Positions 26,801 through 35,619 of a stretch of DNA of 64,000 nucleotides are shown here, piece after piece. This DNA comes from CBDESM01 sp965205165 (GTDB lineage: Bacteria; Chloroflexota; Dehalococcoidia; Bin125): contig OZ242037.1 of NCBI GenBank assembly GCA_965205165.1, positions 2,356,001 to 2,420,000 on the forward strand. The letters run 5' to 3'. Below the pieces are notes generated by a model that was given only the letters and a program-made list of their open reading frames with translations, was not told the DNA's origin and did not search any database. Each line of letters opens with the position of its first letter. The stretch's first letter is position 1. The position numbers and the translations under genes were made by a program.

Positions 26801-29800
26801 CGCGTCCGCGATCAGCGGCAGGGCGAAGGCGCGCTTGGCCGGGGAGACCATGCGCAGCTCGTAAACCGCGGTGCGGACGCCGGACGAGTCTTCCAGCGCG
26901 ATCCGCTGGACCGGGCCGCTGCCCTCGGCCTGCTCGTTGACCGGCTGCGCCGCTGCGGGCCCGGTCCGGCCGGCGTGCGCGAGCTCGATCCGGATTGTGG
27001 CGGCGGCGGAATACTCGGCCGGCACCGAGGCGGCGAACTCGAGGCCGCCGGGCGCCCTCGCGCCGCGCTGTCGGGCCTGCCATTCGGCGCGGGTGATCTC
27101 GCAGGATGCGGCGACCGGGCAGAGGCCGCGCAGCGGGGTGCCGTTGCGGGCGGTCAGCTCCGCGCCCGTGATCAGGTCGCCGTCCGCGTCCTGCACGCGG
27201 ATCGTGACCTTCTCGAAGTCCGCGAAGGACGGGCGCAGCGCCGCCGTCGGCGCGATGTATGCCTGCCGGCGCGCGTTGTACAGCTCCAGCGCCAAGGGCG
27301 TCGGGCGGCCGCGAGGCTCGTACTCCCAGACCGTCGCCGAGAGGCTGCCCGCGCGCGGCCTGCCGTCCGCGCCGACCGGGGCCAGCAGCGGGTAGGCCCA
27401 GGGCGCGTAGATGCTGAACTCGCGCGTCTTCGTCATCGAGTCGGAGCGGTTCACGGTCAGCTTCAGGCGCACCGAGTTCGTCGAGCCCTGCGGGATGCTC
27501 ACCGCGAACTTGAGCGGATCGACCTCGTCGTTGTCGTCCGGGCTCGCTTCGGAGTCGTAGGCCTTCAGCGCGGCCAGCGTGATCGTGCAGACGTTCGAGG
27601 GCTCGGCCTCCGTGCAGGGCGCGAACTTCGCGCCGGAGTCCGCCGCCGTGATCAGGCCGCCCGCGGGGGCCGCCGTGCCGCTCGCGCCGTCGAGCAGCTC
27701 GATCTTCACCGCGGTCGCGCCCGAGGCTTGGTCGAACTCCCAGTACTGCGCGGTGTTCGAGCTTGAGGCTGCCTCGTGCGCGGTCTTCGCCGCGTTGTAG
27801 ATGTGCGCCCAGATCGGCGTGCGCGCGCCGGCCTGCGCCCACTGCTGGTCCATCGCGGGCGCGTTCCCGGTCGCGTCGGCGACCATCGCGAACGGCTCGG
27901 CGCGGGTGCCGCCGTCGAAGGGGAGGGTGAAGGTCTGGGTGCGTGCGGAGGCCATGCCGCTGCCGGCGCGGACGACGCTGATGATCAGGTCGGCGTTGCC
28001 GAAGTCGCTGTTCTGGTAGGCGGACGGCACCGTGAATCTGAAGCTCACGGGGAACGCCCGGTAGTGGTTGCCGGCGCGGGGCGGGCCGGTGAGCAGGTAG
28101 TTCGCGGCCGTGATCGTGCAGACGTTGGTCGCGGCGGCCTCGGTGCAGGCGGAGGTCCCGTCGTGCTTGGGCACCGTGATCTGCGCGCCCGTGATCCGGT
28201 TGCTGGGCGAGGGCCGGTCCCGGATCTCGATCGTCACCTGCTCGATCGTCGAGTAGGAGACCAGGTTCGTGCTGGACGTGTAGGTCTGGATCTCGGTGGC
28301 GCTCTCGTAGACGCGCAGGTTGACGGGCGTGGCCGCGCCGCCGGGCGAGTAGCGCCGCTGCGGGTCGCGCGTCACCACGTTGCCCGTCTCCGCCGCTCCG
28401 TTCACCAGCTGCATCGCGAACGGCTGCGCGTTGGAGGCGGCCGCCACGGCGCGCTTGTAGATGACGGAGCGGCCGGTCGTGGAGCCGCTGTGGTGGGTGA
28501 CGGTGGCGGTGATCCGCACGTCGCCGGTATTGGTGAAGGCGCTCTGGATCGTGAAGCCGAACTCGAAGGGGTGCGAGCGGCGCGAGTCGGCCGCGCCGGT
28601 CAGGCCGAGCAGGGCCTGCCAGGCGTCGCGGGTGAGCGTGCAGTCGCCGCCGCTGTAGGTGCCGGTGCAGCCCAGGGCGGTGCCGTCGGCCTGGGTGAAG
28701 GTGATCTGGGTCGCGGTCAGCGGGGTGCCGGACGCCGTCTCCGCGCTGAGCGTGATCGCCGTGGTCTCGTGCAGCGAGTGGAAGGCGGCCTGCGCGGCCG
28801 TCGCGCTGTAGGTGCTGCGGGCGGCCGCGTAGATGCTGAGATGGACCCGCTCGCGGCTGCCGGTCTGGTAGTAGCGCTCGTTCTCGGTCGTCGCGTCGCC
28901 GTCGTCGTCGCGTTCGCGGCTGCCGTCGGAGAGGCGCGGGTCGGGGTGCGGCTGGGAGGTGGCCGCCTGCGCGCCGACGGGGGCGTCGTACTTGAGCGCG
29001 AAGGTGCGGTCGCGCTCGCCCGCCTTCTCGACGCGGACGTGCAGGTAGACGGCGCTGGTCCGCGTCAGCGGCACGCTGAAGTAGAGCTCGAGGTCGTCCG
29101 CGGCGCCGGCGGTGGCGGGCCAGCTGGCGACCGGGATCGTGCAGACGTTGCCGGCGGTGCTGCCTTCGGAGCAGCCGCTCAGCGCGGTCGTGCCGAGCGA
29201 GTTGGAGGCCAGCTTGGCGCCGGTCAGGGCGGTGCCGTCGGCGTCGGAGGCGAGCGTCAGCTTGACCGATGCGAAGGCCGTGGTGGCGGCGCCGGTGGAC
29301 GAGCCGGCCGCGCTGCGGAGGCTGATCCGGGCGCGGTCGGTCAGGCCGCGCGAGTTGAACTCGCCGGCCGAGGGCAGCAATGCCCCGGCCGCGTTCCGCG
29401 GCGTCGCGCCGGGATGGGCGGAGACCGTCAGCGGCGGGTCCCACTTCAAGGAGGTGCTGCGGGAGAGATTGCCGGGCTTGGTCGCGGTGAGGTGGATGTA
29501 GACCGCGCCGGTGTGGGAGGCGGGGATCTTGAAGCGGAGGTCGCCTTGGAGCCAGCTGGCGGTGCAGCGGTTGCCGCAGGTGAACGCGTTGCCGGCGGAG
29601 TCGGTGAAGGCGGCCCCGCTGAGCCGGTTGTTGCCGGCGGCGTCGGTGGTGATCATGTGCACGTGGCCGTCGTAGGCGCCCGTGGCGGGGCTGGCGTGGT
29701 TGCCGTCGAACGCGGTCCGCTCGCGGTCGCGGAAGAAGAAGCCGATCAGGTTCAGGCCCTCCTCCGGCAGCCAGCGGCGGGTGGCCGTCGAGAGCGTGCC

Positions 29801-32800
29801 GGTCTCGTAGGTCCCGCCGGGCTTCGGCACGATCAGGGGCCAGGCGGCGACGTAGGGGTCGGCGTAGGGCAGGGCGAAGGCGCGCGGCGGCTCGCCCGTC
29901 TTCTCGACTTGGACGTGCAGGTGGATCGCCTTCTTGATGTCGTCCGGGGCCGAGAACCAGAGGTCGAACGCGCCGGTCGTGCCGCCGCTGGCCGGCCAGC
30001 TCGCGGCGGGGATCGTGCAGGTGTTGCCGGCGGCGGCCTCGTTGCAGGCGGAGAGGGCGGCGCCGGACTGGTCGGTGATCAACCCGCCGGTCACGAGCGT
30101 GTTGCCGGCGGCGTCCTCGGTCAGCTTGATCACCACGCGCTCGAACAGCTGGCCGGTCGAGGAGACGTTCGTCTGGGCGCCCTGGTACTCGCTGCCGTGC
30201 GCGGCGTCGCGCAGGAAGACGCGGGCGCGCTGGCGCTGCGCGCCGTGCAGGTAGTTGCCGGTGCGGGCGGACAGGTCGCCGGTCTCCTCCGTGCCGGAGC
30301 CGTCCAGCGGCACGGCCAGGGGGAAGACCGGCAGGCCGGCTTCGTACTTCAGCCAGAACGTCCGCGAGGTCTTGCCGGACGCGCCGTCGACGGTGACCAC
30401 CACGTAGGCGTCGTCGGTGCGGGCGTCGGGGACGGACCAGTAGATGTCCAGCGCGTCGCTGGTGCCGCCGGTGGCGGGCCAGTTCGCGGACGTCACGGTG
30501 CAGGTCGCGCCGACCGCGGTCTCCGTGCAGGCGCTGATGACGGTGCTGCCGGCGTCGTCGGAGGAGATCTTCGCGCCGGTCGCGGCGGTGCCGCCGCCCG
30601 ATGTCGTGGCGATCCGGATCGTGACGCTGGTGAAGTCGCTGGAGGCGGCGTTCGAGTCGCTCGAATCGTACTCGTCGTCGGGCCAGGCGCTACGCAGGAA
30701 GATGCGGGCGCGCTGGGTCTCGTTGCCGGCCGCGAACGAGCGCTCCGGCGTCTTGAGATTGCCGGTCTCCTCGGTGCCGCTGGACGAAAGCGGGACGGCG
30801 AGGGGGAAGGCCTGCACCAGCGGGTCCTCGTACTGCAGGGCGAACACGCGGTTGGGCTCGCCGGCCTTCTTGGCGGCGACCACGAGGTAGATGTCGGCGC
30901 CGAGGTTGTGGGGGACGGAGAAGTGCAGCGGCAGCGAGTCGGCGGTGCCGCCGGTCGCGGGCCAGTTCGCGATCGTGCAGGTGTGGCCGGGCGCGGCTTC
31001 CGCGCACTGGCTGATCTTGGCCGTGCCGGCCGCGTCAGAGGAGATCTTCGCGCCTGCGGCCGGGCTGGTGCCTTCCGCGTCGGTCGCGATCCGCAGCGAC
31101 GCGCGCTCGAACAGGTTGTCCGCGGCATTAGTGTCGCTGGCGGTGTAGGTGTCTGAGTGCGAGGCGGCGCGCAGGTAGACGGTGGCCTCTTGGCTGGCGC
31201 CGTTTTCGGCGAACTCGCGGGAGCCGGCCGAGAGGTCGGTGCCGTCGGCGGTGCCGGACGGGACGGCGATGGGGAAGACGGGCAGGCCCGGCTCGTACTT
31301 CAGCCAGAAGCTGCGGGAGGTCTTGCCGGTCGCGGCGACGGTGACCACCAGGTAGGCGTCGTCGGTGCGGGCGTCGGGCGCGGACCAGTAGATGTCCAGC
31401 GCGTCGGTCGTGCCGCTGGTCGCGGGCCAGTTCGCGGAGGTCACGGTGCAGGTCGCGCCGACCGAAGTCTCCGTGCAGGCGTTGATGACGGTGTTGCCGG
31501 CGGCGTCGGAGGAGATCATCGCGCCGGTCGCGGCGGTGCCGCCGGCGGAGGTCGTGGCGATCCGGATCGTCACGTCGGTGAAGGCGCTGGAGGCGGCGTT
31601 CGAGTCGGTCGAGTCGTATTCGTCGTCGGGCCAGGCGCTGCGCAGGAAGATGCGGGCCCGCTGGGTGTTGCCGCCCGGCTCGAACGAGCGCATCGGCGTC
31701 TTCAGGTCTCCCGTCTCCTCCGTGCCGCCGGACGAGAGCGGCACCGCCAGCGGGAAGGCGGCGGCGTAGGCCGGGTCGTACTTCAGCGCGAAGCGGCGCG
31801 GGAGCTCGCCGCTCTTGGCGGCGGTGACCACGAGGTAGGCGTCGCCGCCGTGCGTCTCGGGCACCGTGAAGCGCAGGTCCAGCTCGGTCGTCAGGCCCGA
31901 TGAGGCGGGCCAGTCGGCCGACGAGATCGTGCAGGTCGGGCCCGCCGCCTGCTCGCTGCAGGCGCTGATCCGCGCGCCGGCCGCGTCCGCGACCAGCTTC
32001 GCGCCCGATGCCTCGGTCGCCCCGGCCGCATCAGACGCCAGCCGGATCGTGACCGTGTCGAACGCAGCCGGTGCCGCGTTCGCGTCGGCCGCCGTGAAGG
32101 TGTCCGCGTGCGCCTGCGCGCGCAGGTACAGCTTCGCCCGCCGCTGCGCCTCCGCCGCCGCCCAGCTGCGCGTGTTCCCGCTCAAATCGCCGCTCTCGTT
32201 CGGATTGCCGCTCGACAGGTCCACCGGCACCGCCAGCGGCGCCGCCGCCACCAGCGGGTTGCCGTACTGCAAGGCGAACGTGCGCGAGGAGCTGCCGGCC
32301 TTCGTCACCTTCACCACCAGGTAGATGTCGCCGAAGTGCCCGGCTGGCACCGAAAAATGCAGGTCCTGCGCCAGCGTCCGCAAGGGCGTGCCGCTGGCGG
32401 CCTGCGGCCAGCTCCCGCTCGCGATCGTGCAGGTGTTCCCCGCCGTCGCCTCCGTGCAGGCCGTGATCGCGGTCGCGCCCGCCGAATCCGAGGAGATCAC
32501 CGCGTCCGTGATCAGGTTCTGCCCGGCCGCGTCCGAGGCGACGGTGATCAGCGCCGTGTCGAACGCCGAGCGCTCCGCGTTCGCGTCGGCCGCGGTGTAC
32601 GTGCCCGAATGCGCCGCCGACCGCAGGAACACCTGCGCCTGCTGCGAAGCGCCGCCGCCCGCGAAGTCCCGTGCGCCCGCCGACACGTCCGTCCCATCCG
32701 CCGTCCCGCCCGGCACCGCCAAGGGATGCACTTCCAACGCCGGCTGGAACTTGAAGGTGGCCCGGGCAGTGCCGGCGTTTTGATTTGAGCTGTCGACCGC

Positions 32801-35326
32801 GGCGGATTGGACATAGAGATAGATGGGGCCCGAGTGGCCGGCCGGCACGGTGAACGAGATGGCGGCGTTGTGGAGACGGCGAGTGACTACGCGCACGTCG
32901 TGGGTGGGCCAGTCCCCATCCAACTCATCGATGCGGGGATTGCGGCTGCCGGAACGAGCGCTGCCGAAGCTGGCGGGGAGGGTGATGGCGGCACCCTCGA
33001 TCGGGGTCCCGTCGCCGGGCGCATGGTTGAGGGATATCTTCCAGTCTGGTATGTCCCGGGAGACATAGGCATCACTGCCGCCGACGGCGGTCGTAGTGGT
33101 GCAGGTGCCGCTGCCGTAGTGGGACTCCCTGGGGTTGATCGTGACGCTGGTGGGGCCGCTGGGGCTGTACGCGCCGGCGTCGAGGACGACGTGCCCGTCG
33201 GCGCGCGGGCAGGCGGCGACGGCACCGCTGACCAGCGCGAACGTGCCCCGCGGGGTGCGATGGGGATCGTACTTGAGCGCGAAACTGGCGGCGCGCTGGC
33301 CGGACTTGGTTGCGCTGGCGACCAGCCAGACCGCCGAGCTGGTGCCGGAGGGCACGGAGAACCAGATGTCCTGATGGGTGGTGAGCGGGGTGCCGCCGGT
33401 GCCCTGCGGGAAGCTGGCGCTCGGGATCGTGCAGGTGTTGCCCGCGGTCGCCTCGTTGCAGGCGCTCAGCACGGTGCCGGCCGAGTCCGAGATCACCGCG
33501 CTGCTGAGGGCGGTCGCCCCCGCCTCGTCGGTCGCCACCTTGATCGTGACGGTGTCGAAGGCGCTGCGGGCGGCGCTGGCGTCGTCCGCAGCGTAGGCAG
33601 TGCGCATCGCATCGCGCAGGAAGACGCGGACCTGCTGGCGGGCGGCGCTGCCGGCGAAATCACGCTGGGCGAGGGTGAGGTCCCAGTCGACCGGGTTGCC
33701 GCCGGAGACGGGCACGGGCAGCGGATGCGCGGCGGTCTGGGCGGGCGCGTCGTACTTGAGCGCGAAGCTGCGCGGGGCGGCGGTGCCGCTGGAGGCGCGC
33801 ACGACCACGTAGGCGTCGCCCTCGTGGCTGTCGGGCACGGAGAAGTAGATGTCCTGCTGCGTCGTCTTGGCCGGCGTGCCCGTTTCGGGGAAGTTGGCGC
33901 TGGTGATCGTGCAGGTGTTGCCGACCGAGGTTTCGGTGCAGGCGGAGATGGCGCTGGTCAGGGCCGAGCTGGAGCCGATCTTGGCGCCCGCGATCGGGCG
34001 GGCGCCGCCGGTGTCGGCGGCGATCTCGATCTGGGCCGAGCCGAAGGCGCTGCGGGCCACGTTGGCATCGGTCGAGTCGTACTCGTTGCCGTGGGCGGCG
34101 TCGCGCAGGAAGATCGCGGCCCGCTGCGCAGCCCCGGCGGCTGCCCAAGAGCGGCTCGATGCGGTCAGATCGCCGGTGGTGATCGTGCCGCCGGAGGCCT
34201 GCGGGGCGGCCAGCGGGTAGACGGAGACCTGGGAGGTGGCGTACTGCAGCGCGAAGCTGCGCGAGCCGAAGCCGGACTTGGCCGCGGTCAGCACGAGGTA
34301 GGCGCTGCCGGTATGGCTGGCGGGGACTTGGAAATGGACGTCCAGAGGTTCGGTCAGCGGAGTGCCGCCCGTTCCCTGCGGCCAGTTGGCGCTGGTCACG
34401 GTGCATGTGTTGCCGGCCGCGGCCTCCGTGCAGGCGGAGATGGCCGAGGTGCCGTCGGATTGCGTGATCGTGGCGCCGGAGATCGCGTTGGCGCCGGCCG
34501 CGTCGCTGGTGATCTTCAGCGTGCCGCTGCCAACCGCGCTCCTCGCCACGTTGGCGTCGTCCGCGTCATAGGCCCCGCTGTGCGCTGCCGCGCGCAGCAG
34601 CAGGCGGGCCCGCTGCCGGGTGCCGCCGGCCGGGCGCAGCGCCGCAGCCGAGGCGTCGGTCGTGGCCAGCTCGCCGCCCGAAGTGAGCGGCACCACCAGC
34701 GGGTACACGGCGACCTTGGGCTCATCGAACTTGAAGGTGAACGGCTCCCAGACGCTGGCGTTATTGTTCGCCTCCCGGAAGCGCACGCTGACGTAGAGAT
34801 AGACAGGTCCAGTGTGGCTGGTCGGGACCGTGAACGAGACCTCGGCGTTGCGCATCCGCTTAATGGCAACCCCTGTCGTAGGCCAGTTGCCATCGGTTCC
34901 ATGGCCGCGGGAATTATGCGTTCCGGTGGTGCGGCGTCCGGAGAAGCTGCTCGGCAGGGTGATGTGTGCGCCGCTGATCGGCGATCCGCCAGTGCCGGTC
35001 GCGGTCCGCAATTGCATCGTCCATTGATCTTTGTATACGGCCCCGTCCCTCCCGCCCGCTCTGGCCGTCAACACGTTGGCGGCAGTGCAGCTGTTTATGT
35101 TCCAATTCATCAGGCGCATGGTGATCGTGGTGGACGATGTTCTCGAATAGAGACCGGCGTTGGCCTCGATGTCGTTCTGGCCGGGGCAGATGGCGGCGTC
35201 GCCGGCCTTGGCATACCAGCGGCCGTAATAGTTCATGGCCTGCGCATCGGCCGGCGCGGGCGCGAGGGCGAACCAACCACCGAGCAGGACCGCGACGGCC
35301 AGCGCCAGCAGCGCAGCCGCCCGCAC
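23825..35326 (-). CDS. Giant secreted modular repeat protein (3833 aa)
   Basis: GTG start at 35326 with GGGGAG seven bases upstream, matching the spacing at the 1322-aa gene. Signal peptide 1-30 (ALLALAVAVLLGGWFALAPAPADAQA). Then about sixteen modules of ~120-160 residues: each opens with a YPLAVP-type strand, has a QRARIFLR strand, a VTIRIATDAAG strand, a C-x8-C loop (CTEAAAGNTC and variants) and a YLVVTAAKSG/SFALKYD end. Two module-like units of a second type (AVAACPRADGH..., N-terminus) interrupt them. The last ~1000 residues are related to the C-terminal half of the 1322-aa protein and end in the shared ~60-residue domain (LWNGRRWIRYATDPQGNPIPGS). A surface adhesin or filament is the likely role; the Cys pairs fit disulfides made outside the cytoplasm. 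Not recognised beyond that. Confidence 0.85.
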   Translation of the reverse strand: MRAAALLALAVAVLLGGWFALAPAPADAQAMNYYGRWYAKAGDAAICPGQNDIEANAGLYSRTSSTTITMRLMNWNINSCTAANVLTARAGGRDGAVYKDQWTMQLRTATGTGGSPISGAHITLPSSFSGRRTTGTHNSRGHGTDGNWPTTGVAIKRMRNAEVSFTVPTSHTGPVYLYVSVRFREANNNASVWEPFTFKFDEPKVAVYPLVVPLTSGGELATTDASAAALRPAGGTRQRARLLLRAAAHSGAYDADDANVARSAVGSGTLKITSDAAGANAISGATITQSDGTSAISACTEAAAGNTCTVTSANWPQGTGGTPLTEPLDVHFQVPASHTGSAYLVLTAAKSGFGSRSFALQYATSQVSVYPLAAPQASGGTITTGDLTASSRSWAAAGAAQRAAIFLRDAAHGNEYDSTDANVARSAFGSAQIEIAADTGGARPIAGAKIGSSSALTSAISACTETSVGNTCTITSANFPETGTPAKTTQQDIYFSVPDSHEGDAYVVVRASSGTAAPRSFALKYDAPAQTAAHPLPVPVSGGNPVDWDLTLAQRDFAGSAARQQVRVFLRDAMRTAYAADDASAARSAFDTVTIKVATDEAGATALSSAVISDSAGTVLSACNEATAGNTCTIPSASFPQGTGGTPLTTHQDIWFSVPSGTSSAVWLVASATKSGQRAASFALKYDPHRTPRGTFALVSGAVAACPRADGHVVLDAGAYSPSGPTSVTINPRESHYGSGTCTTTTAVGGSDAYVSRDIPDWKISLNHAPGDGTPIEGAAITLPASFGSARSGSRNPRIDELDGDWPTHDVRVVTRRLHNAAISFTVPAGHSGPIYLYVQSAAVDSSNQNAGTARATFKFQPALEVHPLAVPGGTADGTDVSAGARDFAGGGASQQAQVFLRSAAHSGTYTAADANAERSAFDTALITVASDAAGQNLITDAVISSDSAGATAITACTEATAGNTCTIASGSWPQAASGTPLRTLAQDLHFSVPAGHFGDIYLVVKVTKAGSSSRTFALQYGNPLVAAAPLAVPVDLSSGNPNESGDLSGNTRSWAAAEAQRRAKLYLRAQAHADTFTAADANAAPAAFDTVTIRLASDAAGATEASGAKLVADAAGARISACSEQAAGPTCTISSADWPASSGLTTELDLRFTVPETHGGDAYLVVTAAKSGELPRRFALKYDPAYAAAFPLAVPLSSGGTEETGDLKTPMRSFEPGGNTQRARIFLRSAWPDDEYDSTDSNAASSAFTDVTIRIATTSAGGTAATGAMISSDAAGNTVINACTETSVGATCTVTSANWPATSGTTDALDIYWSAPDARTDDAYLVVTVAATGKTSRSFWLKYEPGLPVFPIAVPSGTADGTDLSAGSREFAENGASQEATVYLRAASHSDTYTASDTNAADNLFERASLRIATDAEGTSPAAGAKISSDAAGTAKISQCAEAAPGHTCTIANWPATGGTADSLPLHFSVPHNLGADIYLVVAAKKAGEPNRVFALQYEDPLVQAFPLAVPLSSSGTEETGNLKTPERSFAAGNETQRARIFLRSAWPDDEYDSSDSNAASSDFTSVTIRIATTSGGGTAATGAKISSDDAGSTVISACTETAVGATCTVTSANWPATGGTSDALDIYWSVPDARTDDAYVVVTVDGASGKTSRTFWLKYEAGLPVFPLAVPLDGSGTEETGDLSARTGNYLHGAQRQRARVFLRDAAHGSEYQGAQTNVSSTGQLFERVVIKLTEDAAGNTLVTGGLITDQSGAALSACNEAAAGNTCTIPAASWPASGGTTGAFDLWFSAPDDIKKAIHLHVQVEKTGEPPRAFALPYADPYVAAWPLIVPKPGGTYETGTLSTATRRWLPEEGLNLIGFFFRDRERTAFDGNHASPATGAYDGHVHMITTDAAGNNRLSGAAFTDSAGNAFTCGNRCTASWLQGDLRFKIPASHTGAVYIHLTATKPGNLSRSTSLKWDPPLTVSAHPGATPRNAAGALLPSAGEFNSRGLTDRARISLRSAAGSSTGAATTAFASVKLTLASDADGTALTGAKLASNSLGTTALSGCSEGSTAGNVCTIPVASWPATAGAADDLELYFSVPLTRTSAVYLHVRVEKAGERDRTFALKYDAPVGAQAATSQPHPDPRLSDGSRERDDDGDATTENERYYQTGSRERVHLSIYAAARSTYSATAAQAAFHSLHETTAITLSAETASGTPLTATQITFTQADGTALGCTGTYSGGDCTLTRDAWQALLGLTGAADSRRSHPFEFGFTIQSAFTNTGDVRITATVTHHSGSTTGRSVIYKRAVAAASNAQPFAMQLVNGAAETGNVVTRDPQRRYSPGGAATPVNLRVYESATEIQTYTSSTNLVSYSTIEQVTIEIRDRPSPSNRITGAQITVPKHDGTSACTEAAATNVCTITAANYLLTGPPRAGNHYRAFPVSFRFTVPSAYQNSDFGNADLIISVVRAGSGMASARTQTFTLPFDGGTRAEPFAMVADATGNAPAMDQQWAQAGARTPIWAHIYNAAKTAHEAASSSNTAQYWEFDQASGATAVKIELLDGASGTAAPAGGLITAADSGAKFAPCTEAEPSNVCTITLAALKAYDSEASPDDNDEVDPLKFAVSIPQGSTNSVRLKLTVNRSDSMTKTREFSIYAPWAYPLLAPVGADGRPRAGSLSATVWEYEPRGRPTPLALELYNARRQAYIAPTAALRPSFADFEKVTIRVQDADGDLITGAELTARNGTPLRGLCPVAASCEITRAEWQARQRGARAPGGLEFAASVPAEYSAAATIRIELAHAGRTGPAAAQPVNEQAEGSGPVQRIALEDSSGVRTAVYELRMVSPAKRAFALPLIADADAATGLRVCTLAESGSGAAALTACTAPSVQRGTPIGFAATLMRGLEAHPANPPTANGDELVQYNEITTLTISATAGEIIHQALCPRATSAHPVYQPAAQSDAATCTISSAALQAFQGAAEANEPIRPLELAYVPSAASGATGTVRLSYAIAGASPPEMIEQTLAFAHLAGPGKRAAGVYLDWSDPGSAYAAAAPAALFAIGRADSRATAAPAPRSALPGRVKSATFNGLALGEAVELTISQGTIAYNGANCTASSAGCTLSLSRAQLLAGAAGATASDPIGNLRAEYALPLGVSGPTTISVRASFAGAADPAVGELTIAHPAVSSPVGSAYLPTDADGVIAAGATAEVAAGFTVAVDAVGPGWGCARPDPSFLELDAAGALLDACAGGLSRLPGGDPPSAAAAWLISDSYLAITGPATWRVEGPGDGSKRLMLGGTWSRMRCGSASAQGASTAGERDIACWITDAEGNRPSIQIDASAAEDVRITASLIPTRERRFHIFTGAGSQPSDRYAETAAAFRLASGPLFRTAMIDVGEPAPVASVALARAAGASGPVPRGGSANLEVRITAAGGAAADAAAIASITLTATRGSLSGSLCPGSARSCTINAGTGFAAAVAANPALPAALPITFTPPAGEGSARISLAVTATGGAQSLYTDALDLTFAGAASALRAGAGLPLLHHRATDNDDRDVIELEIEARDSSGNAAALPSATARVLDAAGNVVSQNFLTIERLCETGASKCKYRITAVAAATAPLASGRYRLEVAPPGLRPLTAPFGVAGPAAALDPVPAGPPLLGRTLDIQVDAADADGNPVADGTQIRVRATAADGPSPLQLANPISDSATEQSVSLTTKDGAATATFVTASQAIAIISFDAQDGSRTSASAVQLIDARNAPLPGQPTPPADPASPAAHLADGAGQPADPATASGLTVWSPPPDATTATAADLFQELPGAQALLLWNGRRWIRYATDPQGNPIPGSQNFPLHPQDLLFIER
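30315..31735 (-). repeat. Recently duplicated two-module block inside the giant gene
   Basis: DNA around 30315-30790 and 31270-31735 is nearly identical at an offset of 948 bp, e.g. GTGAAG-CGCTGGAGGCGGCGTTCGAG at 30630 and 31578 and TCGTCGTCGGGCCAGGCGCT just after both. 948 bp is about two modules, so a two-module unit was copied or gene-converted. The two copies differ at scattered silent and conservative sites. Confidence 0.75.
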
Positions 35327-35379
35327 CCTGGAGCTCCCCGTCGCCGCAGCCCCGCAAGGCCGCGAGCGGAAAACTCCTA

Positions 35380-35397
35380 CCCCCCCCCCCCCCCCCC
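35380..35397 (-). repeat. Homopolymer tract (18 G in sense) before the 3833-aa gene
   Basis: Eighteen C on the plus strand, G18 in sense, 54-71 bases before the GTG at 35326. The in-frame reading upstream meets TGA just before the tract at this length; a GTG just upstream of the tract would read into the gene at 17 or 20 G. The tract could also alter promoter spacing. The rest of the 293 bp region 35327-35619 shows nothing else I can support. Confidence 0.8.
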
Positions 35398-35619
35398 GAT
35401 CTCAGCACGCGTTTTCAAAGCGCGAACTATCCGGCCGATGCCCGGCATCATCCGCCACCCGGCAGCCAAGCGGTGGAGCATCGCCTGCCTCTTCAATCCG
35501 CGGCCGGAGCGCGCGCTCCGGCCGCAACCTCCGCAAAGTCTACTAGCCGACACCCGCAGCGCAAGCCCCCGCAAGCCGCCCCCGATAAGCGATCAATCAG
35601 CTGGGGAAGGCGATGGCGG

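Noticed and set aside
25761..29444. Long open frame (1227 codons) on the minus strand, out of frame with the giant gene
   Set aside because: Extreme Arg/Pro/Gly composition and no domains; it is a GC-rich shadow of the 3833-residue gene, whose frame has a signal peptide and clear repeats.
27776..31156. Long plus-strand open frame (1126 codons)
   Set aside because: Antisense shadow of the giant gene, Gly/Arg/Ala-rich with no recognisable motif.
30000..34600. CRISPR-like regular repeats
   Set aside because: Periodicity (~400-480 bp) comes from protein modules in one reading frame, with no short direct repeats and unique spacers.
23629..35397. Homopolymer tracts as sequencing or assembly noise
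   Set aside because: Not fully excluded, but two tracts at the same relative position, both next to surface genes and in opposite base sense, argue against random error; kept as findings.
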